Shown here one piece after another: positions 1 to 5,883 of a DNA stretch of 9,647 bases. This DNA comes from Actinobacteria bacterium RBG_16_64_13 (GTDB lineage: Bacteria; Actinomycetota; Thermoleophilia; RBG-16-64-13): assembly GCA_001768675.1 (NCBI GenBank), contig MELN01000040.1, positions 51,754 through 61,400 on the forward strand, in the 5' to 3' direction. The position numbers and the translations under genes are program-made. Under the pieces are notes generated by a model. The model searched no databases and had not been told where the DNA came from. It worked only from the letters and a program-made list of their open reading frames with translations. Positions within the stretch are counted from its first letter, which is position 1; every line of letters starts with the position of its first letter.

Positions 1-2142
1 CTCGATGCGCCGCGTGGGGATGAAGGCGGCCGTCGCCTCCAGCGCGGCGGGGAGAGAACGAGGCGGGAACGGGATCAACTCCTCTACCTGGCTTACGAAC
101 GCCACATCTGGGTCGGGCACTCTGAGCCGCACAGGCCCAGCCTGAAGCTGTTCCATGGTGATGCCCTCGGTGAATCCGCCCTTAGCCAGAATGGCTTCTA
201 TCGCCCCCTGCTCCGTAACGTTGAAGTGCTCTTCGAAGAGGGCCTGATCGATCCGCTTCACTACTTCCTGCCATACCCAGAGCTCCGACTTCGCCTCGCC
301 CACCGGTGGGATAGCCGGTTGCTGTATCTGAAGGAAGGGGTGGAGCGGCGTCGCGGTCAGATCAGATTTCTCGTACCAGCTCGTAGCCGGCAGAACGACG
401 TCGGCCCATCTGCAGGTGTCGGTCATCTGGTGATCCATCACCACCACGAGCTCACAGCCGTCCAGAGTCTGGTGCAGGCGATTGACGTCCATCGCCTGGA
501 CAAACATGTTGGCGAAGGTACAGAAGAGCGCCTTGAAACCGTTCTCGGGATAGGGGACTTTCTCGTTCATGGTCTCCGTGCGGCCGCGCACGAAATAGAC
601 GCTGGGAACCACGCGCGCTTTCGTGTCGCCGAGGTTCCACCAAGGAGACGTGTCCACGCGGACCTTGTACTGGCCAACGTACACGGAGAACCCGCCCCCA
701 GACCTGCCGATGTTGCCGGTCAACGCTGCAAGAAGGGCGAAGGCGCGTCCGGTGAGATCTCCGTGATACCAGTGATTGGCCCCTCCGCCCATGATGACCG
801 CCGCCGGGCGTTCCGCCGAGTACTCCTTGGCAAGCCGCACGATAGTGTTGGCGGGGATGCCTGTGAACTGCTCGGCCACGTCCGGCGTCCACGCGTCCAA
901 TCCGCCCCTGACGAGAGCGAACCCGGGGACTACTCCCACCAGCGACCCGTCGACCAACGTGACCTCGAACGCGCCCTCGAGCGCAGCTTCCACTCCCTCG
1001 GGCACTCCCAGACGATCGGTGCGAATCAACACCGGCTCGTTCCGGACCGTGTCCCAGGCGACGAAGACGGGAGGCGGCGGCGCGTCGGACGCGGGCTTCG
1101 CTGCTCCTGGGATCTCAGGAGCCGTGCCCACCGGCGGGGCCTTCCGGCCGTACCCACCGAGGCCCACCCCCGCCGCCGGTCCCGGATCGCGGGCCTGGCC
1201 GGGAGCAAGGTCCTCAGCGCGAAGTCGTTTGCCGTTGTCTGCGCGAACCAGTAGGGGCGCGTCGGTGTAGGTACGCATGAAGTCCCAGTCGGCCTTCTGA
1301 TCCTCGATCACCTGCCGGCACAGCGCCAAACCGAGGGCCGCGTCGGTCCCAGGCTTGATTTGGAGCCAAGCGTCGGCCTTGGCGGCCGTGCCTGAGTAGG
1401 TGGGATCCACCACGACCATGCGAGCACCGCGCTCCACTGCGTCCATCAAGAAGTGGGCGTCGGGGATGCGCGTCTCCAGGGGATTCGCGCCGAGCAGCAT
1501 GAGAAACCGGCTATTCGCCCAATCCTTCGCCTCGTGCTCGGCGTTCTGGACGCCGAAAGTGATGGGCATCCCCATGGGGAGGTCGCCGTTGAAGTCGAAG
1601 CTCGTGCCGTGGGTCATGCCCAGGGCCGCGCAAGCCCGGTAGTTGGCGCCTTTCTGGATGTAGCCCGAACCGGGGACCTGGCCGAACACGTGGATGCTAT
1701 CCCAGCCCCACGTATCACCGATGCGCTTGAACTCGGAGGCGATGCGGTCGAGGACTTCCTCCCAGGTGGCTTCGCGGAACTTGCCCTCTCCTCGCTCCCC
1801 TTCGCGCACGAGCGGAGTCTTGATGCGGTCGGGTCCGTGAACCAGAAGGTGGTAGGAAACCCCCTTCATGCATCCCCTGGGGTTGTACTCCCGGTCGGGG
1901 TAGTCTGCAGCCTGTTGCACCTTGACGATGTTGCCGTCGCGCACGAAAGCAAGTTGGCCGCAGGAGCCTGTGCAATTGGGAGAACACGTGGTGCGGACCA
2001 CCCGGTCGACTGGGAGTGACCGCGTCGAATCGGTCTTCACCGCGAGGACCTTGTCAGCCGCAACCCCAAGCGCCGACCCGACAACCGCCGTCCCGGCGAC
2101 GGCGCCTGCGCCCTTGAGGAACTGACGGCGCGTGAGCTTCAC
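1..2142 (-). CDS. Tat-exported molybdopterin-dependent oxidoreductase, type II DMSO-reductase-like catalytic subunit (3' end outside window)
   Basis: Large Mo/W-bis-PGD enzyme of the DMSO reductase superfamily. The GTG start at 2142 gives a twin-arginine signal (TRRQFLK, residues 4-10) and then a hydrophobic stretch, so export of the folded, cofactor-loaded protein is expected. A [4Fe-4S] site follows: C53-x3-C57-x3-C61 and C91 (motif NCTGSC, then NPRGC). The segment around D187 (GDLPMGMP) lines up with the part of NarG-like type II enzymes that carries the Asp ligand of Mo; LLGANPLETRIPDAHF and KPGTDAALGLAL are pterin-binding-type motifs. Residues about 310-360 form a Gly/Pro/Ala-rich insert. 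Near the left edge WADVVLPATSWYEKSDLT is typical of the C-terminal half. The window holds 714 codons and no stop. It is coupled to the small Tat gene upstream by a GTGA overlap. Fold and cofactor are secure; the substrate is not recognisable (nitrate-, selenate-, chlorate- or hydrocarbon-type chemistry are all possible for this branch). Confidence 0.9.
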   Translation of the reverse strand, partial: MKLTRRQFLKGAGAVAGTAVVGSALGVAADKVLAVKTDSTRSLPVDRVVRTTCSPNCTGSCGQLAFVRDGNIVKVQQAADYPDREYNPRGCMKGVSYHLLVHGPDRIKTPLVREGERGEGKFREATWEEVLDRIASEFKRIGDTWGWDSIHVFGQVPGSGYIQKGANYRACAALGMTHGTSFDFNGDLPMGMPITFGVQNAEHEAKDWANSRFLMLLGANPLETRIPDAHFLMDAVERGARMVVVDPTYSGTAAKADAWLQIKPGTDAALGLALCRQVIEDQKADWDFMRTYTDAPLLVRADNGKRLRAEDLAPGQARDPGPAAGVGLGGYGRKAPPVGTAPEIPGAAKPASDAPPPPVFVAWDTVRNEPVLIRTDRLGVPEGVEAALEGAFEVTLVDGSLVGVVPGFALVRGGLDAWTPDVAEQFTGIPANTIVRLAKEYSAERPAAVIMGGGANHWYHGDLTGRAFALLAALTGNIGRSGGGFSVYVGQYKVRVDTSPWWNLGDTKARVVPSVYFVRGRTETMNEKVPYPENGFKALFCTFANMFVQAMDVNRLHQTLDGCELVVVMDHQMTDTCRWADVVLPATSWYEKSDLTATPLHPFLQIQQPAIPPVGEAKSELWVWQEVVKRIDQALFEEHFNVTEQGAIEAILAKGGFTEGITMEQLQAGPVRLRVPDPDVAFVSQVEELIPFPPRSLPAALEATAAFIPTRRIE

Positions 2143-2462
2143 GCGCCCTGCTCCTGCCACGTGGCACCCGCGACATCCGGAGTGCCTACCGCGCGACCAT
2201 CCCCAGCCGCCGCCCTGGTGCGCGCGGTGGCCTGCAGGTCGGCCCGAGACTCCCGCGCCTGCGGACAGCGCGGATCGAGAGCTCCGTGCTCCGGCGATCC
2301 GCAGCGCGCGCAGAGATGTATACCGTCGGCGACCGGAGTGGGGCGCACCATCGGCGCGGCAGCACCCGCGACAGACCGCCATCTCTTCGCGGACGCAAAC
2401 AGGGCCGGGGTCACTACGGCGAGGCCCATCGCCATCAAAAACTCTCGTCTGTCGAGATCCAT
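2139..2462 (-). CDS. Small Tat-signal protein with a C-x2-C-x4-H-x6-C cluster, coupled to the Mo enzyme
   Basis: A 107-residue protein that I do not recognise as a named family. The ATG at 2462 is chosen because GGAGAAGGAGA sits just upstream and because it places a twin-arginine motif (DRREFL, residues 4-9) and a hydrophobic stretch at the N-terminus. An upstream ATG at 2534 would bury the signal. After the signal and a short Ala/Pro linker come C51, C54, H59 and C66 (CARCGSPEHGALDPRCP), spaced like a zinc knuckle or small metal site; there is no CxxCH haem-c motif. The tail is Arg/Ala-rich and probably disordered. Its TGA stop overlaps the GTG start of the Mo oxidoreductase by four bases, so the two are very probably translated together. 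A small accessory, electron-transfer or maturation role for the Mo enzyme is inference from position only. Confidence 0.72.
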   Translation of the reverse strand: MDLDRREFLMAMGLAVVTPALFASAKRWRSVAGAAAPMVRPTPVADGIHLCARCGSPEHGALDPRCPQARESRADLQATARTRAAAGDGRAVGTPDVAGATWQEQGA

Positions 2463-2734
2463 CGGCGTCGTCTCCTTCTCCCAGCGCACCGAGCGGCACC
2501 CAATGTACAGCTCCGAGCGAGACACAAACAGCAACCGTTGTTGTGGCTTACCCCAACCTGCGCCCGATTAACCATGAAGACGCCGACGAGCAGACCGCGT
2601 AACCCCACGTTGCACACGGCCCTTCCGTGCCGTAACCTGCGTCTCCACGGAACAATCGCCCGGCGGCGTCACCCGGCGTCACCCAGCGTCACCTCCCGGC
2701 GTCGAACACCGCGGCGCCGATCGCGGAGATATTA
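2463..2734. promoter_or_regulatory. Divergent intergenic control region
   Basis: This 272-bp gap separates the minus-strand Mo-oxidoreductase pair from the plus-strand oxidoreductase operon, so both promoters should lie here. No convincing ORF is present; the open frames are short and lack family features. It holds a tandem 10-bp repeat (2665-2694), an 8-bp direct repeat AACCTGCG at 2555 and 2634, a CGTAACC repeat at 2598 and 2631, a small hairpin CACGG/CCGTG (2615-2629), and the AG-rich ribosome site for the minus gene just above 2462. No consensus -35/-10 pair could be named for the minus side. Confidence 0.6.
2665..2694. repeat. Three tandem 10-bp direct repeats (GGCGTCACCC)
   Basis: Two identical copies of GGCGTCACCC (2665-2674 and 2675-2684) are followed by AGCGTCACCT (2685-2694). 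After three bases a partial copy, GGCGTCGAAC, starts at 2698. The period is close to one helical turn, so a regulator could bind the same DNA face repeatedly. The array ends about 40 bp before the first gene of the plus-strand operon, a usual place for activator or repressor sites. The protein that would bind it is unknown. Confidence 0.7.
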
Positions 2735-2735
2735 T
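2730..2735 (+). promoter_or_regulatory. Possible -10 box (TATTAT) at the oxidoreductase operon start
   Basis: TATTAT lies in the only AT-rich patch of this GC-rich gap. If it is a -10 box, transcription would begin near 2742-2743, four bases before the GTG at 2747, giving an almost leaderless message. No clear -35 is seen about 17 bases upstream, which would fit activation through the repeats at 2665-2694. This conflicts with the TTG start at 2735, so only one of the two readings can be right. Confidence 0.25.
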
Positions 2736-2956
2736 TGGCGACATCAGTGAAGGGCCGCATCGAGATCGACAAGGAGCGCTGCAAAGGCTGCACGTTCTGC
2801 ATCGAGTTCTGCCCGAAGAAGTGCATCTCCCTCTCCGGCGAGTTGAACCTCAAGGGGTATTTCGTCGCTGCTCTGGATGCTGACAACGACTGCACCGGAT
2901 GCGGCACCTGTGCCGTCATGTGCCCGGAAGTCGCCATCGAGGTGCAAAGAGGATGA
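2735..2956 (+). CDS. 2-oxoacid:ferredoxin oxidoreductase, delta subunit (2[4Fe-4S] ferredoxin)
   Basis: A 73-residue ferredoxin-like subunit that takes electrons from the beta-subunit cluster and passes them to soluble ferredoxin. Two full cluster motifs are visible: C16-x2-C19-x2-C22-x3-C26-P and C53-x2-C56-x2-C59-x3-C63-P. The start is uncertain. TTG at 2735 has GGAG (2725-2728) six bases upstream; GTG at 2747 would give MKGRIEIDKERC, closer to the usual short N-terminus, but lacks a well-placed ribosome site. The TGA stop overlaps the ATG of the alpha gene (ATGA), showing translational coupling. Called vorC, vorD or korD in different naming schemes, so no symbol is given. The function is secure from motifs and from the three partner subunits that follow. 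Confidence 0.92.
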   Translation: MATSVKGRIEIDKERCKGCTFCIEFCPKKCISLSGELNLKGYFVAALDADNDCTGCGTCAVMCPEVAIEVQRG

Positions 2957-4032
2957 AGCGTCTGATGAGCGGCAACGCCGCACTGGGGGAGGCTGCGGTC
3001 CTGTCCGGGTGCACCTGTTATTTCGGCTATCCCATCACGCCGCAGAACGAACTCACCGAGTACATGGCCAGGCGGATGGCCACCTCCGGCGGGGTCTTCA
3101 TCCAGTCCGAGAGCGAGATCGCGGCCATCAACATGGTCCTTGGGGCATCTGTGACGGGGGCCAGGGCCATGACTTCGTCGAGCAGCCCCGGCATCAGCCT
3201 CAAGCAGGAAGGCATCTCGTACCTGGCGGCCGACGAGCTCCCCGCTGTCATCGTCAACATGGCCAGGGGCGGCCCCGGTATGGGCAACATCTCGCCGGCG
3301 CAGTCGGACTACTTCCAGGCCACGCGCGGCGGCGGCCATGGTGACTACAAGACCATCGTCCTCGCGCCGGGATCGGTGCAAGAACTAACCGAAATCGTCC
3401 CCCTGGCCTTCGATCTCGCGGACAAGTACCGCAACCCTGTCATCATCCTGGGCGACGGCATGCTGGGGCAGATGATGGAGCCTGTCGACTTCGACAACCT
3501 GCAGCGCCCCCCGGACTACGAGAAGGACTACACCCTCACGGGGGCCAAGGAGCGGCCGGCTCGGAAGATCCACTCGCTGATCTTCGATACGAAGCTCCAA
3601 GAAGAGCACAACTGGAAGCTCTTCCGGAAGTTCCGGCTCATGGAGCAGAACGAGGTCCGCTACGAGACATATCTCACCGACGACGCCGAAATGATCGTCA
3701 TCGCGTACGGCTTCGGCGCGCGCATCGCCAAGGGCGCCATCAAGAGACTGCGCCAGGAGAACCTGAAGGTCGGCATGATCAGGCCCGTGACGCTCTGGCC
3801 CTTCCCGGCCAAGGCGCTCCGGGATATGGCAAAGACGGTGAACGACTTCTTCGTCTTCGAGATGAGCACCGGTCAGATGGTCGAAGACGTCAAGCTTTCG
3901 CTGGAAGGAAGAGGGCACGTGCATTTTTACGGGAGGCCGGGAGGCGTCGTCCCCATGCCTATCGAGCTTTCCCGGATCATTGCGCGGCACTACATCCAGG
4001 CCCAGGCAGGCGGCAGGAGAAGGAAGCGATGA
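2953..4032 (+). CDS. vorB: 3-methyl-2-oxobutanoate (2-oxoacid):ferredoxin oxidoreductase, alpha subunit VorB
   Basis: A 359-residue alpha subunit of the pyruvate:ferredoxin-oxidoreductase superfamily; it forms the TPP site together with the beta subunit. The N-terminus MKRLMSGN, then FGYPITPQNE (24-33), SESE (52-55), the Ser-rich SSSSPGISLKQEG (75-87), RGGPGMG (105-111) and SDYFQATRGGGHGD (118-131) are the family signatures. DGMLGQMMEPV and the C-terminal transketolase-like half are also intact. This pattern is closer to VorB than to KorA of 2-oxoglutarate enzymes, so oxidation of branched-chain 2-oxoacids to acyl-CoA with reduced ferredoxin is favoured, though the substrate is not proven by sequence. 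The ATG at 2953 is chosen over upstream frame extension because it overlaps the delta stop and gives the standard N-terminus; ATG at 2965 is a weaker alternative. The stop overlaps the beta start (ATGA). Confidence 0.93.
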   Translation: MKRLMSGNAALGEAAVLSGCTCYFGYPITPQNELTEYMARRMATSGGVFIQSESEIAAINMVLGASVTGARAMTSSSSPGISLKQEGISYLAADELPAVIVNMARGGPGMGNISPAQSDYFQATRGGGHGDYKTIVLAPGSVQELTEIVPLAFDLADKYRNPVIILGDGMLGQMMEPVDFDNLQRPPDYEKDYTLTGAKERPARKIHSLIFDTKLQEEHNWKLFRKFRLMEQNEVRYETYLTDDAEMIVIAYGFGARIAKGAIKRLRQENLKVGMIRPVTLWPFPAKALRDMAKTVNDFFVFEMSTGQMVEDVKLSLEGRGHVHFYGRPGGVVPMPIELSRIIARHYIQAQAGGRRRKR

Positions 4033-4832
4033 AGACCGTCTACAAGAGACCCAAGCTTCTGAAAGAAGCGCACTTCCACTACTGCCCCGGCTGCGGCCAC
4101 GGCATCGTCAACCGCCTTCTCATGGAAGTGATCGAGGAGATGGACCTGCAGGAGAGCGCCATCTGCGTGGCACCGGCCGGGTGCGGCATGCTCCTCTACA
4201 ACTACTTCGAGATCGACGTGCTCGAATCTGCCCACGGCCGCGGGGCCGCGGTGGCTACGGGCATCAAGAGGGCGCGGCCGCAAAGTCTGGTCTTCTCCTA
4301 TCAAGGTGACGGCGACTTGGCCGCGATCGGGACCGCCGAGGGGTTCCACGCCGCCAACAGGGGCGAGAACATCAGCGTGATCTTCGTCAACAACGGGGTG
4401 TACGGCATGACCGGCGGCCAGATGGCACCGACCACCCTCCTCGATCAAGTGACCACAACCACCCCGGAGGGCCGCGACCCCGTTCTGGCCGGCCACCCGG
4501 TGAGGATCTGCGAGGTCTTCTCCAAGCTCGACGGCGCGACCTATCTCGAACGGGTGGCCGTCAACAAGCCCGCGGCGGTCAAGAAGACGAAGAAGGCCAT
4601 CGCCAAGGCCTTCCAGCGGCAGCTCGACGGACTCGGCTTCTCCCTAGTGGAGATCCTTGCCCCTTGCCCCACCAATTGGAAGATGGGATCCATCGAGTCT
4701 TGCCAGTGGATCGACGAGGTCATGTGCAAGGAATTCCCGCTGGGTGTCGTCAAAGAGGTACGGGGCGGCGACAGGCCGCGCGCTGAGGCGCCGGGCGGCG
4801 CGGCGACGGGCAAAGGGGCGTCATGCTCGTAA
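4029..4832 (+). CDS. vorA: 2-oxoacid:ferredoxin oxidoreductase, beta (TPP-binding) subunit
   Basis: A 267-residue TPP-binding subunit. Cluster cysteines are C19 and C22 (HYCPGCGHG), C51 (PAGCGM) and C212 (APCPTNW), the set that holds the proximal [4Fe-4S] cluster in this family. The TPP/Mg motif runs from GDGD (92-95) to NNGVYGMTGGQ (120-130), and QMAPTTL follows as in VorA/KorB proteins. The ATG at 4029 overlaps the alpha stop, with AG-rich GGAGAAGGA upstream. The last 25 or so residues are a Gly/Ala/Arg-rich tail beyond the usual end. The stop lies ten bases inside the gamma gene. In some methanogens the beta and gamma parts are one polypeptide; here they are separate but overlapping genes. 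The symbol follows the methanogen vorCBA naming and is a loose label. Confidence 0.93.
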   Translation: MKTVYKRPKLLKEAHFHYCPGCGHGIVNRLLMEVIEEMDLQESAICVAPAGCGMLLYNYFEIDVLESAHGRGAAVATGIKRARPQSLVFSYQGDGDLAAIGTAEGFHAANRGENISVIFVNNGVYGMTGGQMAPTTLLDQVTTTTPEGRDPVLAGHPVRICEVFSKLDGATYLERVAVNKPAAVKKTKKAIAKAFQRQLDGLGFSLVEILAPCPTNWKMGSIESCQWIDEVMCKEFPLGVVKEVRGGDRPRAEAPGGAATGKGASCS

Positions 4833-5377
4833 ACACCATCTTCTCGGGGTTCGGGGGGCAGGGCGTCCTCTCCATGGGGTCCACTCTCGCCACGGCGGCA
4901 ATGCTCGAGGGCAAGTACGTCACCTACCTCCCGGCCTATGGCGTCGAAGTGCGGGGCGGCACCGCCAACTGCACGGTCGTCGTCTCCGACGAGGAGATCG
5001 CCTCTCCGGTGGCGTCGGAGCCGGAATACTTAGTTGCCATGAACCAGCCGTCTTTCGCCCGGTTTCAGAGCATCCTCCCGGCCGGCGGACTTCTCCTGGC
5101 CAACTCCTCTCTGGTGAATACTGAATCGGCTCGGAGAGACATCGAGATCCTCGCCATTCCCACCAGCGAACTAGCGGAGAAGCTGGGCACCATCAAGGTC
5201 GCCAACATGATCACGCTCGGCGCCCTCGTCAGGGCAAGCAGCATGATCTCCTACGACACCATGCTGGAGAACCTCAAAGAGATCCTCGGCGAAGGCAAGG
5301 CGAAACTCATAGAACTCAACAAGCAAGCGCTCGGTCTGGGGTACAACTACGCGAAGGATAGAGCGTATGGTCATTAA
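4823..5377 (+). CDS. 2-oxoacid:ferredoxin oxidoreductase, gamma subunit
   Basis: A 184-residue gamma subunit, the usual length, matching the pyruvate/ketoisovalerate oxidoreductase catalytic-domain family. The N-terminal GFGGQGV (9-15) and PAYGVEVRGGTAN (37-49) are hallmark motifs; the middle includes YLVAMNQPSF, and KVANMITLGALV is typical of the C-terminal part. The ATG at 4823 overlaps the beta gene by ten bases, with AAAGGGG about six bases upstream. It completes the four-subunit enzyme. Its stop lies eleven bases inside the following ACT gene. Named vorC or korC/vorG in different schemes, so no symbol is given. Confidence 0.93.
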   Translation: MLVNTIFSGFGGQGVLSMGSTLATAAMLEGKYVTYLPAYGVEVRGGTANCTVVVSDEEIASPVASEPEYLVAMNQPSFARFQSILPAGGLLLANSSLVNTESARRDIEILAIPTSELAEKLGTIKVANMITLGALVRASSMISYDTMLENLKEILGEGKAKLIELNKQALGLGYNYAKDRAYGH

Positions 5378-5795
5378 GCAGCTGTCCGTGAGCCTGGACA
5401 ACGTGCCGGGGAGCCTTTCCACCATCAGTGAGCTCCTGGGACGCGAAGGCGTCAACATCAGGGCGATCTCGGTGGCCGACACATCCGACATCAGCACGGT
5501 GCGCTTCGTGGTGGACGATCCCGAGAAGGCAAAGAACATCCTCACGGGCAACGGCCACAGCCCCAAAGAGACCGAGGTGCTGGCCGTAGAGGCACCGGAC
5601 CATCCGGGCGGGATGAACGCGGTGCTCAAGCCGCTCAAGGCCGCCGGCATCAACGTCCATTACCTTTATCCGCACCTGGGCAGGATCGACAACAATGCGA
5701 TAGTCATCCTTGGTGTCGACAAAACGGAGCAGGCCGAAAAGGTACTGGCGCAGAACTGGGTCAAGACCCTGGGACGCGAAGTCTACAACGTCTGA
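5367..5795 (+). CDS. Tandem ACT-domain protein
   Basis: A 142-residue protein made of two ACT-type ligand-binding domains and nothing else. Domain 1 (about 4-70) begins KQLSVSLDNVPGSLSTISELL, with the DNxPGxL loop that often contacts an amino acid; domain 2 (about 72-140) includes PDHPGGMNAVLKPLKAAGIN. There is no catalytic or DNA-binding domain. Such ACT-ACT proteins are known next to ferredoxin-dependent 2-oxoacid oxidoreductases and phenylacetate-CoA-ligase-type genes; no ligase is present here. ATG at 5367 overlaps the gamma gene by eleven bases, with AAGGA upstream. Sensing of a branched-chain or aromatic amino acid to tune the oxidoreductase is a reasonable inference; ligand and mechanism are unknown. 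Confidence 0.88.
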   Translation: MVIKQLSVSLDNVPGSLSTISELLGREGVNIRAISVADTSDISTVRFVVDDPEKAKNILTGNGHSPKETEVLAVEAPDHPGGMNAVLKPLKAAGINVHYLYPHLGRIDNNAIVILGVDKTEQAEKVLAQNWVKTLGREVYNV

Positions 5796-5822
5796 GACGG
5801 ACCGGCGGCCGCCCTGGAACCG

Positions 5823-5855
5823 CCCGCCCCGGGCTTGCGTCTCGGAGGGGCCGGG
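5823..5855. other. GC-rich hairpin after the oxidoreductase operon
   Basis: CCCGCCCC (5823-5830) can pair with GGGGCCGGG (5847-5855) through one bulged base, with a 16-base loop. It lies 28 bases after the stop of the ACT gene. There is no run of T after it, so it is not a standard intrinsic terminator; it may weaken read-through or be incidental in GC-rich DNA. Confidence 0.3.
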
Positions 5856-5861
5856 TATACG
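5835..5861 (+). promoter_or_regulatory. Weak candidate promoter for the SLH protein gene
   Basis: TTGCGT (5835-5840) and TATACG (5856-5861) are separated by 15 bases, a short spacer. A start near 5868 would give a leader of about 16 bases carrying GAGGGG (5872-5877), six bases before the GTG start. Both boxes are partial matches and they overlap the hairpin at 5823-5855. Confidence 0.25.
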
Positions 5862-5883
5862 GACAGAAAGTGAGGGGTGCGCC

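Noticed and set aside
226..1254. 342-codon open frame on the plus strand, plus further frames at 452-892, 776-1270 and 1453-2019
   Set aside because: They lie antisense to, or in another frame across, the molybdopterin oxidoreductase; the translations are Arg/His/Pro-rich with no family motifs, as expected of GC-rich shadow frames.
2689..3990. Long minus-strand frames (2689-3381, 3385-3990) opposite the delta and alpha genes
   Set aside because: Shadows of well-supported subunits; they lack ribosome sites and recognisable domains.
2953..4032. 2-oxoglutarate oxidoreductase (KorA) or indolepyruvate oxidoreductase as the identity of the complex
   Set aside because: The alpha-subunit motif pattern (SSSSPGISLKQEG, SDYFQATRGGGHGD, GMLGQMMEPV) fits VorB-type proteins better, and the IorA-type fused architecture is absent; 2-oxoglutarate remains a minor alternative.
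5804..5813. Perfect 10-bp palindrome GGCGGCCGCC
   Set aside because: Too short and too GC-rich to stand out in this background; no spacer for a hairpin loop and no partner site.
5710..5883. 58-codon upstream extension of the SLH protein frame
   Set aside because: It overlaps the ACT gene in another frame and would bury the signal peptide; the GTG at 5884 has its own ribosome site.
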